A stretch of DNA of 49,058 nucleotides. It comes from Ruthenibacterium lactatiformans (lineage in GTDB: Bacteria > Bacillota > Clostridia > Oscillospirales > Ruminococcaceae). Below the pieces are notes generated by a model that worked only from the letters and a program-made list of their open reading frames with translations, had not been told where the DNA came from and did no database searches. The stretch is taken from contig NZ_JXXK01000028.1 of assembly GCF_000949455.1 (NCBI RefSeq), positions 1-49,058 on the forward strand, in the 5' to 3' direction. This document shows, piece by piece, positions 40,739 to 48,939 of the stretch. Positions within the stretch are counted from its first letter, which is position 1. Each line of letters opens with the position of its first letter. The translations under genes and the position numbers were made by a program.

Positions 40739-42220
40739 TCATTGACACATAAGGCAGGAATATAAGCGGGACAAATTTTCCTGTAACGGAAATGTTTCTA
40801 CATGACCTTCATCAACGAAATGCAGAACCCGATTGCAAGTCATAGCGGCAAATTCATAATCGTGGGTAATGATTAAAATTGTCTTTCCTTTTTGCGCCAG
40901 AGCTTTCAAATGCTCCGATATTCTCATCATATTTTTGAAATCAAGACCGCTGGTAGGCTCATCCAAAATCAAAACGGGGGTATCTATCCAATCCGATACA
41001 GCGAGAGCGAGCCGTTGTTTCTGCCCGCCGGAAAGAGTAGCGGGATGCCGTTCTTTCCATTCAAACAAGCCATATAGTTTTAGCAGATCATCGCGTTGCT
41101 CCTGGGTACTGCCTTTTCCGTTTAATAGCAGTTCTTCTTCTACGCTGTCCCCAAACAACTGGCAATCTGTATTTTGCATAACAAAGTAGGCAAAATTTTT
41201 CCTTTTGCCTTTAGATACCTTTGTCCCGTTATATATGACCTGACCCTCTTTTTCCTTTTGCATACCACAAAGAATATTCGACAAAGTAGTTTTTCCTATT
41301 CCGTTATGGCCTACAATCGCAATCAGGTCGCCAGCATACGCCCGAAAAGATATATCGTGGAAAACCGGATGTTTGCGATAGGAAAACGCCAAATCCTTTA
41401 CCTCCATCGTCATATCTTTTTCTTTTGTAGGGGGAATATCTACTTCAATATGGTGTAAATCTGCCGCCCGTATTCCTATGGCTCGTCTTTTTTCTTCTGG
41501 AATAGAGAGCAGTTCTCCCGCCATCCATTCTTCTTTTATGCTCCCGTTTTCCATATAAAGAAAACGGTCTGCAAGGTCAGTAAGATAATAAAGCCGGTGT
41601 TCAGCAATAATGATTGTGTGGCCTTCCGCTTTTAGTCCACCCATCAAATTTTTAAGCGCCTCAACGGAATACATATCCAAATTGGCCGAAGGTTCATCAA
41701 ACACATAAATTTCCGGGTCAACAGCATTGACGGAGGCCACCGCTATTTTCTGTTTTTCTCCGCTGGACATCGGATAAATTTCTTTCCCGCGCAGCATATC
41801 TCCGTTAATACGTTTGATCGCACTTGAAACCCGTCCATCCAGTTCTTCATACGGAACGCCATAGTTTTCACACCCGAACGCAATTTCATCCTCTGTAGTA
41901 CTGGCAAAAAACTGGCTCTTTGGATCTTGAAAGATTGAACCTACTTTTTTCCCGATTTCATACAGAGGATATTCCGATATGCTGCGTCCCAGCAGTGTGA
42001 CACGCCCTTTCAGCGTTCCTTCATAAAATTGTTCGGCCAACCCGTTTATCAATCGTGTTAAAGTTGTCTTTCCGCAGCCGCTCCCTCCAGTCAGAACGAG
42101 GAACTCGCCCTCCTTTACATCAAGACTGATATGATGGATACTTTCTGTTTCGGCTCCCGGATATTCAAAAGATACATCTTCAAACTGGATAACGGATCGT
42201 CTTGTCTTAAAATTTTCCAT
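40739..42220 (-). CDS. ECF transporter ATPase, fused A-A' (two ABC domains)
   Basis: This 493-residue protein starts at ATG 42220 after AAAGGACGG, its ATG overlapping the T-component stop (TAATG). It has two full ABC domains in tandem: GGSGCGKTTLTRL with MSSGEKQKIA and IYVFDEPSANLD, then GHNGIGKTTLSNI with LSGGQKQRLA and VLILDEPTSGLD. This is the CbiO/EcfA pair in one chain. It energises the ECF module together with the T and S subunits upstream. Confidence 0.92.
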   Translation of the reverse strand: MENFKTRRSVIQFEDVSFEYPGAETESIHHISLDVKEGEFLVLTGGSGCGKTTLTRLINGLAEQFYEGTLKGRVTLLGRSISEYPLYEIGKKVGSIFQDPKSQFFASTTEDEIAFGCENYGVPYEELDGRVSSAIKRINGDMLRGKEIYPMSSGEKQKIAVASVNAVDPEIYVFDEPSANLDMYSVEALKNLMGGLKAEGHTIIIAEHRLYYLTDLADRFLYMENGSIKEEWMAGELLSIPEEKRRAIGIRAADLHHIEVDIPPTKEKDMTMEVKDLAFSYRKHPVFHDISFRAYAGDLIAIVGHNGIGKTTLSNILCGMQKEKEGQVIYNGTKVSKGKRKNFAYFVMQNTDCQLFGDSVEEELLLNGKGSTQEQRDDLLKLYGLFEWKERHPATLSGGQKQRLALAVSDWIDTPVLILDEPTSGLDFKNMMRISEHLKALAQKGKTILIITHDYEFAAMTCNRVLHFVDEGHVETFPLQENLSRLYSCLMCQ

Positions 42221-42897
42221 TACGCTACCGTCCTTTCCAGCATAAAATAGAGCACTGTTACGCAAACAGCAATCACACACATAATCCAATCCCGTTTTTG
42301 AAATTCTATCTTTCTGCGGCAGGTATGTTTCCCCGGATTAGATATTCCTCTGCTTTCGGCAGAAGCGGCAAGTTCTTCTGCTATTCTGGATGAACGGAAA
42401 ATAACAGGTGTAACAATATACTCCATTGCATCCAGAGGGTGTTTCCATGACAGTAATTTTCGCAGCCGAAGAGAAGCAAAAACATCAGAAAACTCACTGC
42501 GGACGGTGGGAAAGAAACGCAGCATAAAGGTCACAGGTAAAGCAATTCCATCAGGAGCGTGTATTTTCTTGAAAACGGCCACTACTTCTCCTGGCGGCAT
42601 ACCAATCACAGGCTGTGCCGCCATAACCATCATCAAAATACGCAACACCATGAATAGAAACATTTCCGGCATAAGAATAGTAATGCCCTGTCCGCCTGAA
42701 ATCAGCCGCAGCACAATAAAAACACCGCAGACAATCAGATATTTTATAGTCTGCCTGCCAAAGCCCTGAATAATCAGATACACACTTAAAACTCCCAAAA
42801 GCGTGTATATCAAAATGTCGCTTGTGAGCACCGCCACAAGCGACATAGTGAGAACTATGACAAGCAATTTGGTCCGAAAATCAAATTTTATGTTCAT
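42220..42897 (-). CDS. ECF transporter T component (CbiQ/EcfT-like)
   Basis: This 225-residue membrane protein starts at ATG 42897, three bases after the S-component stop, with no strong binding site of its own (coupled). It has multiple helices, and the cytoplasmic coupling region includes LRFFPTVRSEFSDVFASLRL and a short A-R-G-like motif SAESRGISNPG. It links the substrate-capture protein to the ATPase. Confidence 0.88.
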   Translation of the reverse strand: MNIKFDFRTKLLVIVLTMSLVAVLTSDILIYTLLGVLSVYLIIQGFGRQTIKYLIVCGVFIVLRLISGGQGITILMPEMFLFMVLRILMMVMAAQPVIGMPPGEVVAVFKKIHAPDGIALPVTFMLRFFPTVRSEFSDVFASLRLRKLLSWKHPLDAMEYIVTPVIFRSSRIAEELAASAESRGISNPGKHTCRRKIEFQKRDWIMCVIAVCVTVLYFMLERTVA

Positions 42898-42900
42898 AGC

Positions 42901-43506
42901 TTATTTAATCGCGCCACTCTTTCTGAAGTGCTTCACAATCAGTTTGTTACTAATCATACAGCCGAGGACGGCGAGAATAGCAGTAACAACCAGGCTCAAA
43001 ATGACATACTTCGGATCGGTGTAATACTGGGTCTGTATCTGAACCTGCTGCTCGCTGACACCAGTAGCGAGGAACGCATCTCTGAAAAACCAGATTTCTG
43101 ACATACCATGTGCAGCACGAACCAACGCCGTGATTACCCACGAAACAGACACACGCTTAATGTCATGGTAAGCATTCTTTCCGCACATGGAAAGCTCTGC
43201 AATGATACCGCCGCCCAAAAACCACGGGATCATAAACGGCCCCATCATCAGTCCGGCGACAATCGCCCACATGATATTGTAGACAAGGGCGGGGCCATGC
43301 TTGCCGACTTTCATGCACATGTAAACATAAAATGGCGCAAGGATAAGTGCTGCGCCAGCGGCATTGAAAATCATGGAGTAAAATAGAGAAGCGCCGGTCA
43401 GGGTTGAGTAAACCATAAATACCACGAACATGACCGCACAGAAAATACCAATGATAGCCGCATCTTTGACAGTATATTTGTTACCTGTCGATTTTTCATT
43501 TCCCAT
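42901..43506 (-). CDS. ECF transporter S component (MptD-like)
   Basis: This 201-residue protein starts at ATG 43506 behind AAAGGAGG. It has five or six membrane helices (AAIIGIFCAVMFVVFMVYST, GAALILAPFYVYMCMKV, GPFMIPWFLGGGIIAEL), resembling the MptD family of putative ECF substrate-binding subunits. Its ligand is unknown; within this cassette a metal chelate or metallophore-derived compound is the likely candidate. First gene of the transport operon, just downstream of an operator-like site. Confidence 0.85.
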   Translation of the reverse strand: MGNEKSTGNKYTVKDAAIIGIFCAVMFVVFMVYSTLTGASLFYSMIFNAAGAALILAPFYVYMCMKVGKHGPALVYNIMWAIVAGLMMGPFMIPWFLGGGIIAELSMCGKNAYHDIKRVSVSWVITALVRAAHGMSEIWFFRDAFLATGVSEQQVQIQTQYYTDPKYVILSLVVTAILAVLGCMISNKLIVKHFRKSGAIK

Positions 43507-43534
43507 TTGGAAATCCTCCTTTGTCTTTCAGAAA

Positions 43535-43550
43535 GTTAGCACTATCTAAC
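43535..43550 (-). promoter_or_regulatory. Operator-like site before the ECF/ABC operon
   Basis: GTTAGCACTATCTAAC carries the inverted half-sites GTTAG and CTAAC with a 6-base gap. It matches 13 of 16 bases of 40647-40662. A single GGTTAGCC-type half-site lies at about 44711-44718 before the AraC gene (written ggctaacc on the plus strand). Confidence 0.6.
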
Positions 43551-43613
43551 CAGCTACTCAAAAAATAGGCCAGCTTCAAGCGTTCTTTCTGCTTTTATCT
43601 GACAAAGGATAGT

Positions 43614-44684
43614 TTAATATAGCTCAGACTTCTTCGCCACTCCATACGGACCGTTTCTATCCAAACGGACACTCTTTCTGAACTCTGTTGGAGAACTGCC
43701 ATACATTTCCTTGAAGGCAGAAGTAAATTTGTTCGGATTTTCATATCCGATTTTGCTTGCAATCTCCGTCACCGGTAACTCTGTCTCAAGCAGCAGCTTT
43801 TGAGCAACTTGAAGCCGATAGGTGCGAAGGTAGGAATAAACAGAGGTTCCGTAAACTCCCCGGAAACATTTTTTCAACGCAGTTGTAGAAATCTTAAATT
43901 TTTGAGAAAGCTGCTCAATCGTGTGGTGTGTCGTTAAATCTTCCGTGATATATGACGCTACGGCCTTAATCAATGCAACTTGATTTTGATTGTAATAATC
44001 CGTCTGCAAAACTTCTTCTGCTGTATTGAGATCGCTTAAAAAAAGGAGCAGTTCCAGCATTTTAATTTTCATGTATCCCGGTTTTCTTTTTTCCCGGACA
44101 TGATAGAGCTCTGAAAAAATATGTTCAATAGACGGGTTCGCCCGCATAATGCAGCAGCGGTTTCCTTCGCATATATATTTTTGTATGTAGTGCAGATCAA
44201 TATTTAGCAGTTCCATAATCCGCCGTACCTCCGGCAACAACTCATCCAAATTGATGATAATGGAAATGCCGTGATAGTGGTTCAGGGGAAAACACGAGTT
44301 TGACTTTCTCTTCATCATAGAACTGATAGACAAGTCACCTTCCGCCATATAGCAACAGCTATTTTCACCAAAACTACACTCAAATCGCCCGATTAAACAA
44401 TGGTTGATCTCTATCATGTTTTTTGCGGTAGCCTGGTTTTGGTTGCAATATCCTATGTGCATATCGTTGTAGTAAAGCTCAATACCCGGAAAAACCTGAT
44501 AAACAGTAATCCGTCCATATCCCGTTTCATTCGACAGCCTGAATATTTTACAGTCCTGACACAATTCGTCTTTGGCTTCTTCCGGAGAACCATATAGTTT
44601 CATTCCCTCAAATTTATCTGGCAATTCTGACTGTGATAAAATCTCAATCGCGCCAGAGAGTGTTTGTTTGTCATAGGCAAGCAC
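43614..44684 (-). CDS. AraC-family regulator (YbtA-like context)
   Basis: This 356-residue protein starts at GTG 44684, eight bases after GGAGG. A long N-terminal ligand-binding region precedes the C-terminal pair of helix-turn-helix motifs (HTIEQLSQKFKISTTALKKC and LPVTEIASKIGYENPNKFTSAF..YGSSPTEFRK). In the yersiniabactin island the AraC protein YbtA activates transport genes with the bound siderophore. The same job here is an inference from the neighbours, as is activation of the operon starting at 43506. Confidence 0.88.
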   Translation of the reverse strand: MLAYDKQTLSGAIEILSQSELPDKFEGMKLYGSPEEAKDELCQDCKIFRLSNETGYGRITVYQVFPGIELYYNDMHIGYCNQNQATAKNMIEINHCLIGRFECSFGENSCCYMAEGDLSISSMMKRKSNSCFPLNHYHGISIIINLDELLPEVRRIMELLNIDLHYIQKYICEGNRCCIMRANPSIEHIFSELYHVREKRKPGYMKIKMLELLLFLSDLNTAEEVLQTDYYNQNQVALIKAVASYITEDLTTHHTIEQLSQKFKISTTALKKCFRGVYGTSVYSYLRTYRLQVAQKLLLETELPVTEIASKIGYENPNKFTSAFKEMYGSSPTEFRKSVRLDRNGPYGVAKKSELY

Positions 44685-44766
44685 TTCCTACGCCTCCCTT
44701 CGGTTTGATGTGGCTAACCATTTTCAGTATAGGCGCGATAACGAGTGATGTCAAATGTTTTTCTGG

Positions 44767-44797
44767 CAAAAAGAAACAGAGGAAAATCCTCTGTTTC
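44767..44797 (-). terminator. Terminator after the recombinase-tnpV genes
   Basis: The stem AAACAGAGGA/TCCTCTGTTT (44774-44783 with 44787-44796) has a 3-base loop and is followed on the minus strand by CTTTTTG. It insulates the cargo genes from recombinase transcription. Confidence 0.75.
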
Positions 44798-44806
44798 CGG
44801 ATAGTG

Positions 44807-45160
44807 TTAGGTATAAATCAATTCTTGAAAAATAACTTCCTCCGCCTGTGCTTTCAGCGTGTTCATCAGCCCCACCCAGCGCATGGAGTCACGGGCTTTC
44901 AGTTCTTCGGTGACGCCCGCCGCTTCCATCATACGGGGCAGCATGGCGTCCATCCGTTCACGCGCCTCCCGGTCAATCTCCAACAGGTGCGGGTACAGCT
45001 TTTCGCTCAAAATCAAGCTGCTGTAAAGGCCGGGCCGGTGTTCCTTCAGGTAGCGTTGCCGCATACGGCCATACTTGCCAATGGGGGCCTCCGGCTGCTC
45101 GGAAAGTTTCAGGTCGGGGATGTAGTAATCTCCGCAGCGGGTGTAAGTCAATTTGCTCAT
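44807..45160 (-). CDS. tnpV: TnpV-family transposon protein
   Basis: This 117-residue protein starts at ATG 45160, six bases after AAAGGAGG. MSKLTYTRCGDYYIPDLKLS, then GKYGRMRQRYLKEHRPGLYS and LILSEKLYPHLLEIDREARE match the TnpV family found beside large serine recombinases of Clostridia. It is helical and charged. It may assist excision; this is unproven. Confidence 0.82.
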   Translation of the reverse strand: MSKLTYTRCGDYYIPDLKLSEQPEAPIGKYGRMRQRYLKEHRPGLYSSLILSEKLYPHLLEIDREARERMDAMLPRMMEAAGVTEELKARDSMRWVGLMNTLKAQAEEVIFQELIYT

Positions 45161-45186
45161 GTTCATCCTCCTTTGCACTGTGACGG

Positions 45187-47067
45187 TTAAACTGCGGCGC
45201 TGGCCGGTAAAGCGGCCTTGCGCGGCTCCTGCCTGGGTAACTGGCTGACGGGGATAAAAACGCCCTTTTCCATGTCCTCGGCCCGGATCGCGGCCTTTGC
45301 TGCCTCCACCTGGGCCCTGCGCTTGGCGTTGTAGAGTTCTTCCCATTCCTTCTGTTTGCCATTGGCCTTGCGGCGCAAGTAGTTCTGGTGAAGCCTGTCT
45401 TTGCGTTCCTCCTTCTTCCGCAGTTCTTCCTGTTCCTCCGGGGTCAGGGGAACCGGCTGCAAGGCGGGCGGGATATACCGGCCCACAAAGTTGAAGTAGA
45501 TTTCAACCTCCTGCGTGGTATCCTGGCTGCCTTTCCGGGCGCGCTCATGGACAAGGATTTTCTCTACAAACTCGTTGAGCATGGTGTTTGTCAGCGTGTC
45601 GAAGTTCTCGTACTTATCAATCAGGGCAATAAACTTCTCCGCAGATTTCCGGCTCTGCTCATAGCCGGTAACGGCCTTTTCCAGTTCCGTGATTTCCGCA
45701 TGGAGAGCGTCCTGCTCTTTGGCATACTGTGCGTCCAGGGCCTCATACCGGGCGTCCGGCAGCTTACCCAAGGCGTTGTCCTCATAGATTTTGCAAATCA
45801 GCTTTTCCAGTTCCCCAGCCCGCTTTTGGGCGGCGGCCAGCCGTTTCCGCTTTTTGGATATGTCGGCGGTTTGCTGGGCGGCCTGCGTTTCCTGGACGGT
45901 GCGGATAAACTCGGCCCGGTCATTTTTGGAATACTCCGCGATGGCCCGGAGCATATCGGTTATCAGGGTCAGGACGGCCTCGGCCCGGATGCGGTGCTGT
46001 GTGGGGCAAAGGGCGCCGATAGGGTACTTGCTGTACTGGCTGCAAGTAAACTGTGGGTCACGCTTGCCGTTATTGACGCGATGGACATACATCTTGCCGC
46101 CGCAGTCGGCGCAGTACATCAGGCCGGTCAAAGGGTGGGCCTCGCCCCAGCCGTCCGGGTAGCGCCGGACATTCGCCCGGATGCGCTGCACATTGTCAAA
46201 GGTTTCCTGGTCGATGATGGCCTCATGGGTATTCTCGAAAATCGTCCACTCGCTTTCGTCAACATAGTGGCTTTTCTTGTCCTTGAAGTGCTTGCGGGTC
46301 TTGAAATTGATAGTATGGCCCAGGTATTCCCGCTTTTTTAGGATGTTCACAATGGTGGACGATCCCCAGCCGTAGGGGTCTTTGACCGGCTTTGACCTGT
46401 TTACGCCCTCGTGAAAGCGGGCCAGATGGACAGCGGGGATTTCAACCTTTGCCTCGGACAGCAGCTTGGAGATTTGATAGGGGCCGTAGCCCTCCATCGT
46501 CAGGGAAAAGATGCGGCGTACCACTTCGGCGGCTTCTTCGTCAACAAGCCAGTGTTCCCGCTTCTCGTCCCACAGGTAGCCGTAAATGACAGTGCCGGTC
46601 AGGTGCTTGCCGCTCATGCCCTTGGACTTGAACACGGAGCGGATTTTCCGGCTGGTGTCGCGGGCATAAAACTCGTTCATGATGTTGCGGAACGGGGTAA
46701 AATCATCATCGCCTTTCAGACTGTCTACACCGTCATTGATAGCGATCAGCCGGACGCCGCGCTGCCGCAAAATCTCCATGACCTGGCCGACTTTCAGATA
46801 GTCACGCCCCAGGCGGCTCATGTCTTTGATAACAATGGCCTCCACTCGTCCGGCCTCGACTTCCTCCATCATCGCCAGAAAGCCGGGACGGTCAAAACGG
46901 GTTCCCGATACGCCGTCATCGGTGAAGTGAGTGGGGTTCGGCAGCCCGTTCCGGCGGGCAAAGTCCTCTAACATCTGCTTTTGATGGCTTATGGAGTTGC
47001 TCTCGCCCTGTAACTCATCATCGCGGCTCAAACGCTCGTACAGTGGGGTGATTTTTTCGTTTCTCAT
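45187..47067 (-). CDS. Large serine recombinase (element integrase)
   Basis: This 626-residue protein starts at ATG 47067, seven bases after AGGAGG. The resolvase domain has YERLSRDDELQGESNSISHQ (catalytic Ser in RLSRDD) and IVIKDMSRLGRDYLKVGQVM. A recombinase domain, a zinc ribbon (YCADCGGKMY ... CSQYSK) and a coiled coil (about 380-470) follow. It would integrate and excise the element at virD4. It lies 93 bp from the right junction, as expected for an integrase next to its attachment site, and is co-transcribed with tnpV. Confidence 0.95.
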   Translation of the reverse strand: MRNEKITPLYERLSRDDELQGESNSISHQKQMLEDFARRNGLPNPTHFTDDGVSGTRFDRPGFLAMMEEVEAGRVEAIVIKDMSRLGRDYLKVGQVMEILRQRGVRLIAINDGVDSLKGDDDFTPFRNIMNEFYARDTSRKIRSVFKSKGMSGKHLTGTVIYGYLWDEKREHWLVDEEAAEVVRRIFSLTMEGYGPYQISKLLSEAKVEIPAVHLARFHEGVNRSKPVKDPYGWGSSTIVNILKKREYLGHTINFKTRKHFKDKKSHYVDESEWTIFENTHEAIIDQETFDNVQRIRANVRRYPDGWGEAHPLTGLMYCADCGGKMYVHRVNNGKRDPQFTCSQYSKYPIGALCPTQHRIRAEAVLTLITDMLRAIAEYSKNDRAEFIRTVQETQAAQQTADISKKRKRLAAAQKRAGELEKLICKIYEDNALGKLPDARYEALDAQYAKEQDALHAEITELEKAVTGYEQSRKSAEKFIALIDKYENFDTLTNTMLNEFVEKILVHERARKGSQDTTQEVEIYFNFVGRYIPPALQPVPLTPEEQEELRKKEERKDRLHQNYLRRKANGKQKEWEELYNAKRRAQVEAAKAAIRAEDMEKGVFIPVSQLPRQEPRKAALPASAAV

Positions 47068-47090
47068 AGCTGTACCTCCTGAAATGAAAA

Positions 47091-47152
47091 TGCTCTAAGT
47101 GACTGCTTCACTAACCATGACAAAAACCATGATTAAGAAGTCACTTAGAGCA
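47091..47152 (-). promoter_or_regulatory. 14-bp perfect inverted repeat beside the right attachment site
   Basis: TGCTCTAAGTGACT (47091-47104) and AGTCACTTAGAGCA (47139-47152) flank two direct copies of ACCATGA. The block fills the space between the recombinase start and the CGGG junction. It may hold the recombinase promoter, recombinase binding sites, or both. No equivalent is visible at the left end. Confidence 0.6.
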
Positions 47153-47159
47153 TACATCT

Positions 47160-48106
47160 CCCGCCGCCATTTTGTAAACCCGGTATTGTTTGAGCGCAAC
47201 ACTCTCCGGGTCTCGCATCTCGAGGCGTGCGAACAGCATATCCAAAGGTGACTCGTAGTCCTCGTCATCCTCTTTGACTTCTGCTGCCTGTAACATCTCC
47301 ATCACCATAGGCAGGTTCTGCTCGTGTTCCGGCGCCTCATGGATGAGATACAGCACCAATGCCTGCAACAGCGCCGTTTCGCTTTTTTCCCAAAATGGAT
47401 CGTTATTTTTGCTGCCTGGCGGCGTGGTCGCCTGGATGAGCGTATCGATCATGCGCAGCGCATCTTTGTCGCTTTGGATGTATTGCAGGGGATTATAGCA
47501 AAACGAAGTGGCCGGGCTGGTCAAGTCCAGCACACGCACCTCATAGCCCCGCGCAATGAGTAATGCTCCTGTTTTACGCAGCACTTCACTCTTTGGATCT
47601 GTGACCACCAGCGAACAGGGCGGCGCATTTTTGTTTCGGCCCGCCGCCTCCAGTATGTTCGGCACACAGTACCCCCGTGTTTTTCCCGCGCCCGAACCGC
47701 CCACCACAAGCACATTGATGTTGTGTTTGTGCCTGTATCCGTCCCAGCCGATGGTAAAGTGCTGGGTGAGGATGAGGTTGCCGCCCCGTTTGTCCCGGTA
47801 TCTTCGGGCAATTCCAAACACATCTCCCCAATGTGCGGAGCCGTGTTCCTCGCCCCGGCGTGTGGCCGTTACGCTGGACCGTACCATACCGACAGCCACT
47901 GCATAAACGAATGAAAACAGCAGCAGGCACCTGCCGGAATACTCGGACCAGCGGATATTCCACGGCTGCTCCAGCGCGGTGCTCAACTCCTCCATCAGCC
48001 TCATCAGGTCCATCCCCGGTCTCCACACCCCGACTGTTATCAGAGCAAACCACCAAACGATGGGCAAGGGCAGCAGCCACATCCACCATGGCGTTGGCTG
48101 TTTCAT
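47160..48106 (-). pseudogene. virD4: VirD4 coupling ATPase, N-terminal part (split by insertion)
   Basis: ATG 48106 (GGGGAGGAG upstream; overlaps the previous stop as ATGA) opens the coupling protein: membrane helices (WWMWLLPLPIVWWFALITVGVW and CLLLFSFVYAVAVGM), then Walker A NVLVVGGSGAGKTRGYCVPN and SLVVTDPKSEVLRKTG. At QYRVYKMAAG the gene is interrupted by the serine-recombinase element, and the frame reads five residues into element DNA before a stop at 47141. The remaining 271 residues lie at 28400-29213. Confidence 0.93.
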
Positions 48107-48939
48107 AAGCTCCTCCCCGTTTCTCCAGCATTTTCCCCCAGCCGGTTTTTGAGGGCAGCATAAAAGTCCCGCCCCTTGAGGGGCAGGCCCTGTACTGCAC
48201 GTTCTTCTTCCAACGCAAAGCGTTGTTCCAACTGTTCCACTGAATAGTCCGCGCGGAACTGCCGCCATGTATGCGCGTCCATATACCGCAGTTTTTCCCA
48301 TAGCTCCGGGAAGTGCTTTCGCAGGGTACGCAGTTCTGAGAGTGGCTGCAGCGGACAGCACCAGCATGATACGCGCCGGAACAGGTCGTACAGCCCGCCC
48401 CAATCGAAGCCCCTCGCCCTGCAGTACGCAAGACAGTCGGCTTCTGCCATCTCCCACTCCACCAGCGGATATTGAAATTCACGTACACGTTCCTGCTCGT
48501 CCGCAGCTATACCAATGTATTGAACAACTTCGAACTCCTTTTTCAATTCCCGCAGATAGCGGTCGATGATGCGTGTCTTGAGCCTTGCGGTACACCACCG
48601 GCACTGGGGCCCCGGCCAGCTTAGCCCCGACAGTCCCTCCAGCGCCGGATTTTTGCGGGGCGGCGCGTATTCATAGAACAGGTACTCAAAAGAATGCGGC
48701 GGCTTCAGCCGCGTGATTGGGAATTGCAGATATTGCTCCAGCTTGTCGATGTGTTCGTACATCTGAGGAAATTCCAATCCTGTGTCTACAAAGAGTAAGA
48801 TATCCATTGGCCAGCCTTCTTCCCTCATACGCAGGGCCAGTGCTGTGGAATCTTTCCCACCAGATAGCGAAATAACATGTTTTTTCTTTAGTTGATAGGC
48901 AGTTTCTCCTCCCTTTTTCTCGCAAAAAATCCCCCGCAC
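48103..48939 (-). CDS. PP-loop ATPase, PAPS-reductase/DndC-like
   Basis: The P-loop-like SLSGGKDSTALALRM near the N-terminus, LFVDTGLEFPQMYEHID, CRWCTARLKTRIID and CWCCPLQPLSELRTLRKHFPEL are typical of the phosphoadenosine-phosphosulfate-reductase superfamily in its mobile-element form. The start is uncertain. The GTG at 48939 lies inside the 3' arm of a terminator. GGGAGGAG then points to codons near 48903 (ACT-GCC-TAT), none of them a normal start. The stop overlaps the virD4 start. A role in DNA or RNA modification tied to transfer is possible but unproven. Confidence 0.8.
   Translation of the reverse strand: MRGIFCEKKGGETAYQLKKKHVISLSGGKDSTALALRMREEGWPMDILLFVDTGLEFPQMYEHIDKLEQYLQFPITRLKPPHSFEYLFYEYAPPRKNPALEGLSGLSWPGPQCRWCTARLKTRIIDRYLRELKKEFEVVQYIGIAADEQERVREFQYPLVEWEMAEADCLAYCRARGFDWGGLYDLFRRVSCWCCPLQPLSELRTLRKHFPELWEKLRYMDAHTWRQFRADYSVEQLEQRFALEEERAVQGLPLKGRDFYAALKNRLGENAGETGRSL

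Larger units (their letters stand above)
29214..47163 (-). mobile_element. 17.9-kb serine-recombinase mobilizable element inserted in virD4
   Basis: The ends are the CGGG (CCCG on the plus strand) copies at 29214-29217 and 47160-47163; removing one copy plus the contents restores virD4 in frame. All genes read on the minus strand. Content: large serine recombinase and TnpV at the right end, then AraC, an ECF transporter, two ABC half transporters, a DtxR repressor, four sigma-like regulators, DUF3847, oriT, a MOBQ relaxase, Cys-rich proteins, two replication proteins and TnpW. With a relaxase and oriT but no channel genes it is an integrative mobilizable element that would need a helper conjugation system. 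Confidence 0.9.

Noticed and set aside
38808..40748. N-terminal 44-residue extension of the first ABC half transporter
   Set aside because: The extension is encoded across a 16-bp hairpin and lacks a good ribosome-binding site; AAAGGAG supports ATG 40616.
40739..43506. Reading the ECF module as a cobalt/nickel (CbiMNQO) importer
   Set aside because: No CbiM/CbiN sequence features are visible; the S protein looks MptD-like.
36675..44684. Reading the transporter island as antibiotic or multidrug resistance
   Set aside because: The half transporters are exporter-fold, but the DEATAFAD motif, DtxR and AraC regulators and ECF module fit metallophore uptake better. Not excluded.
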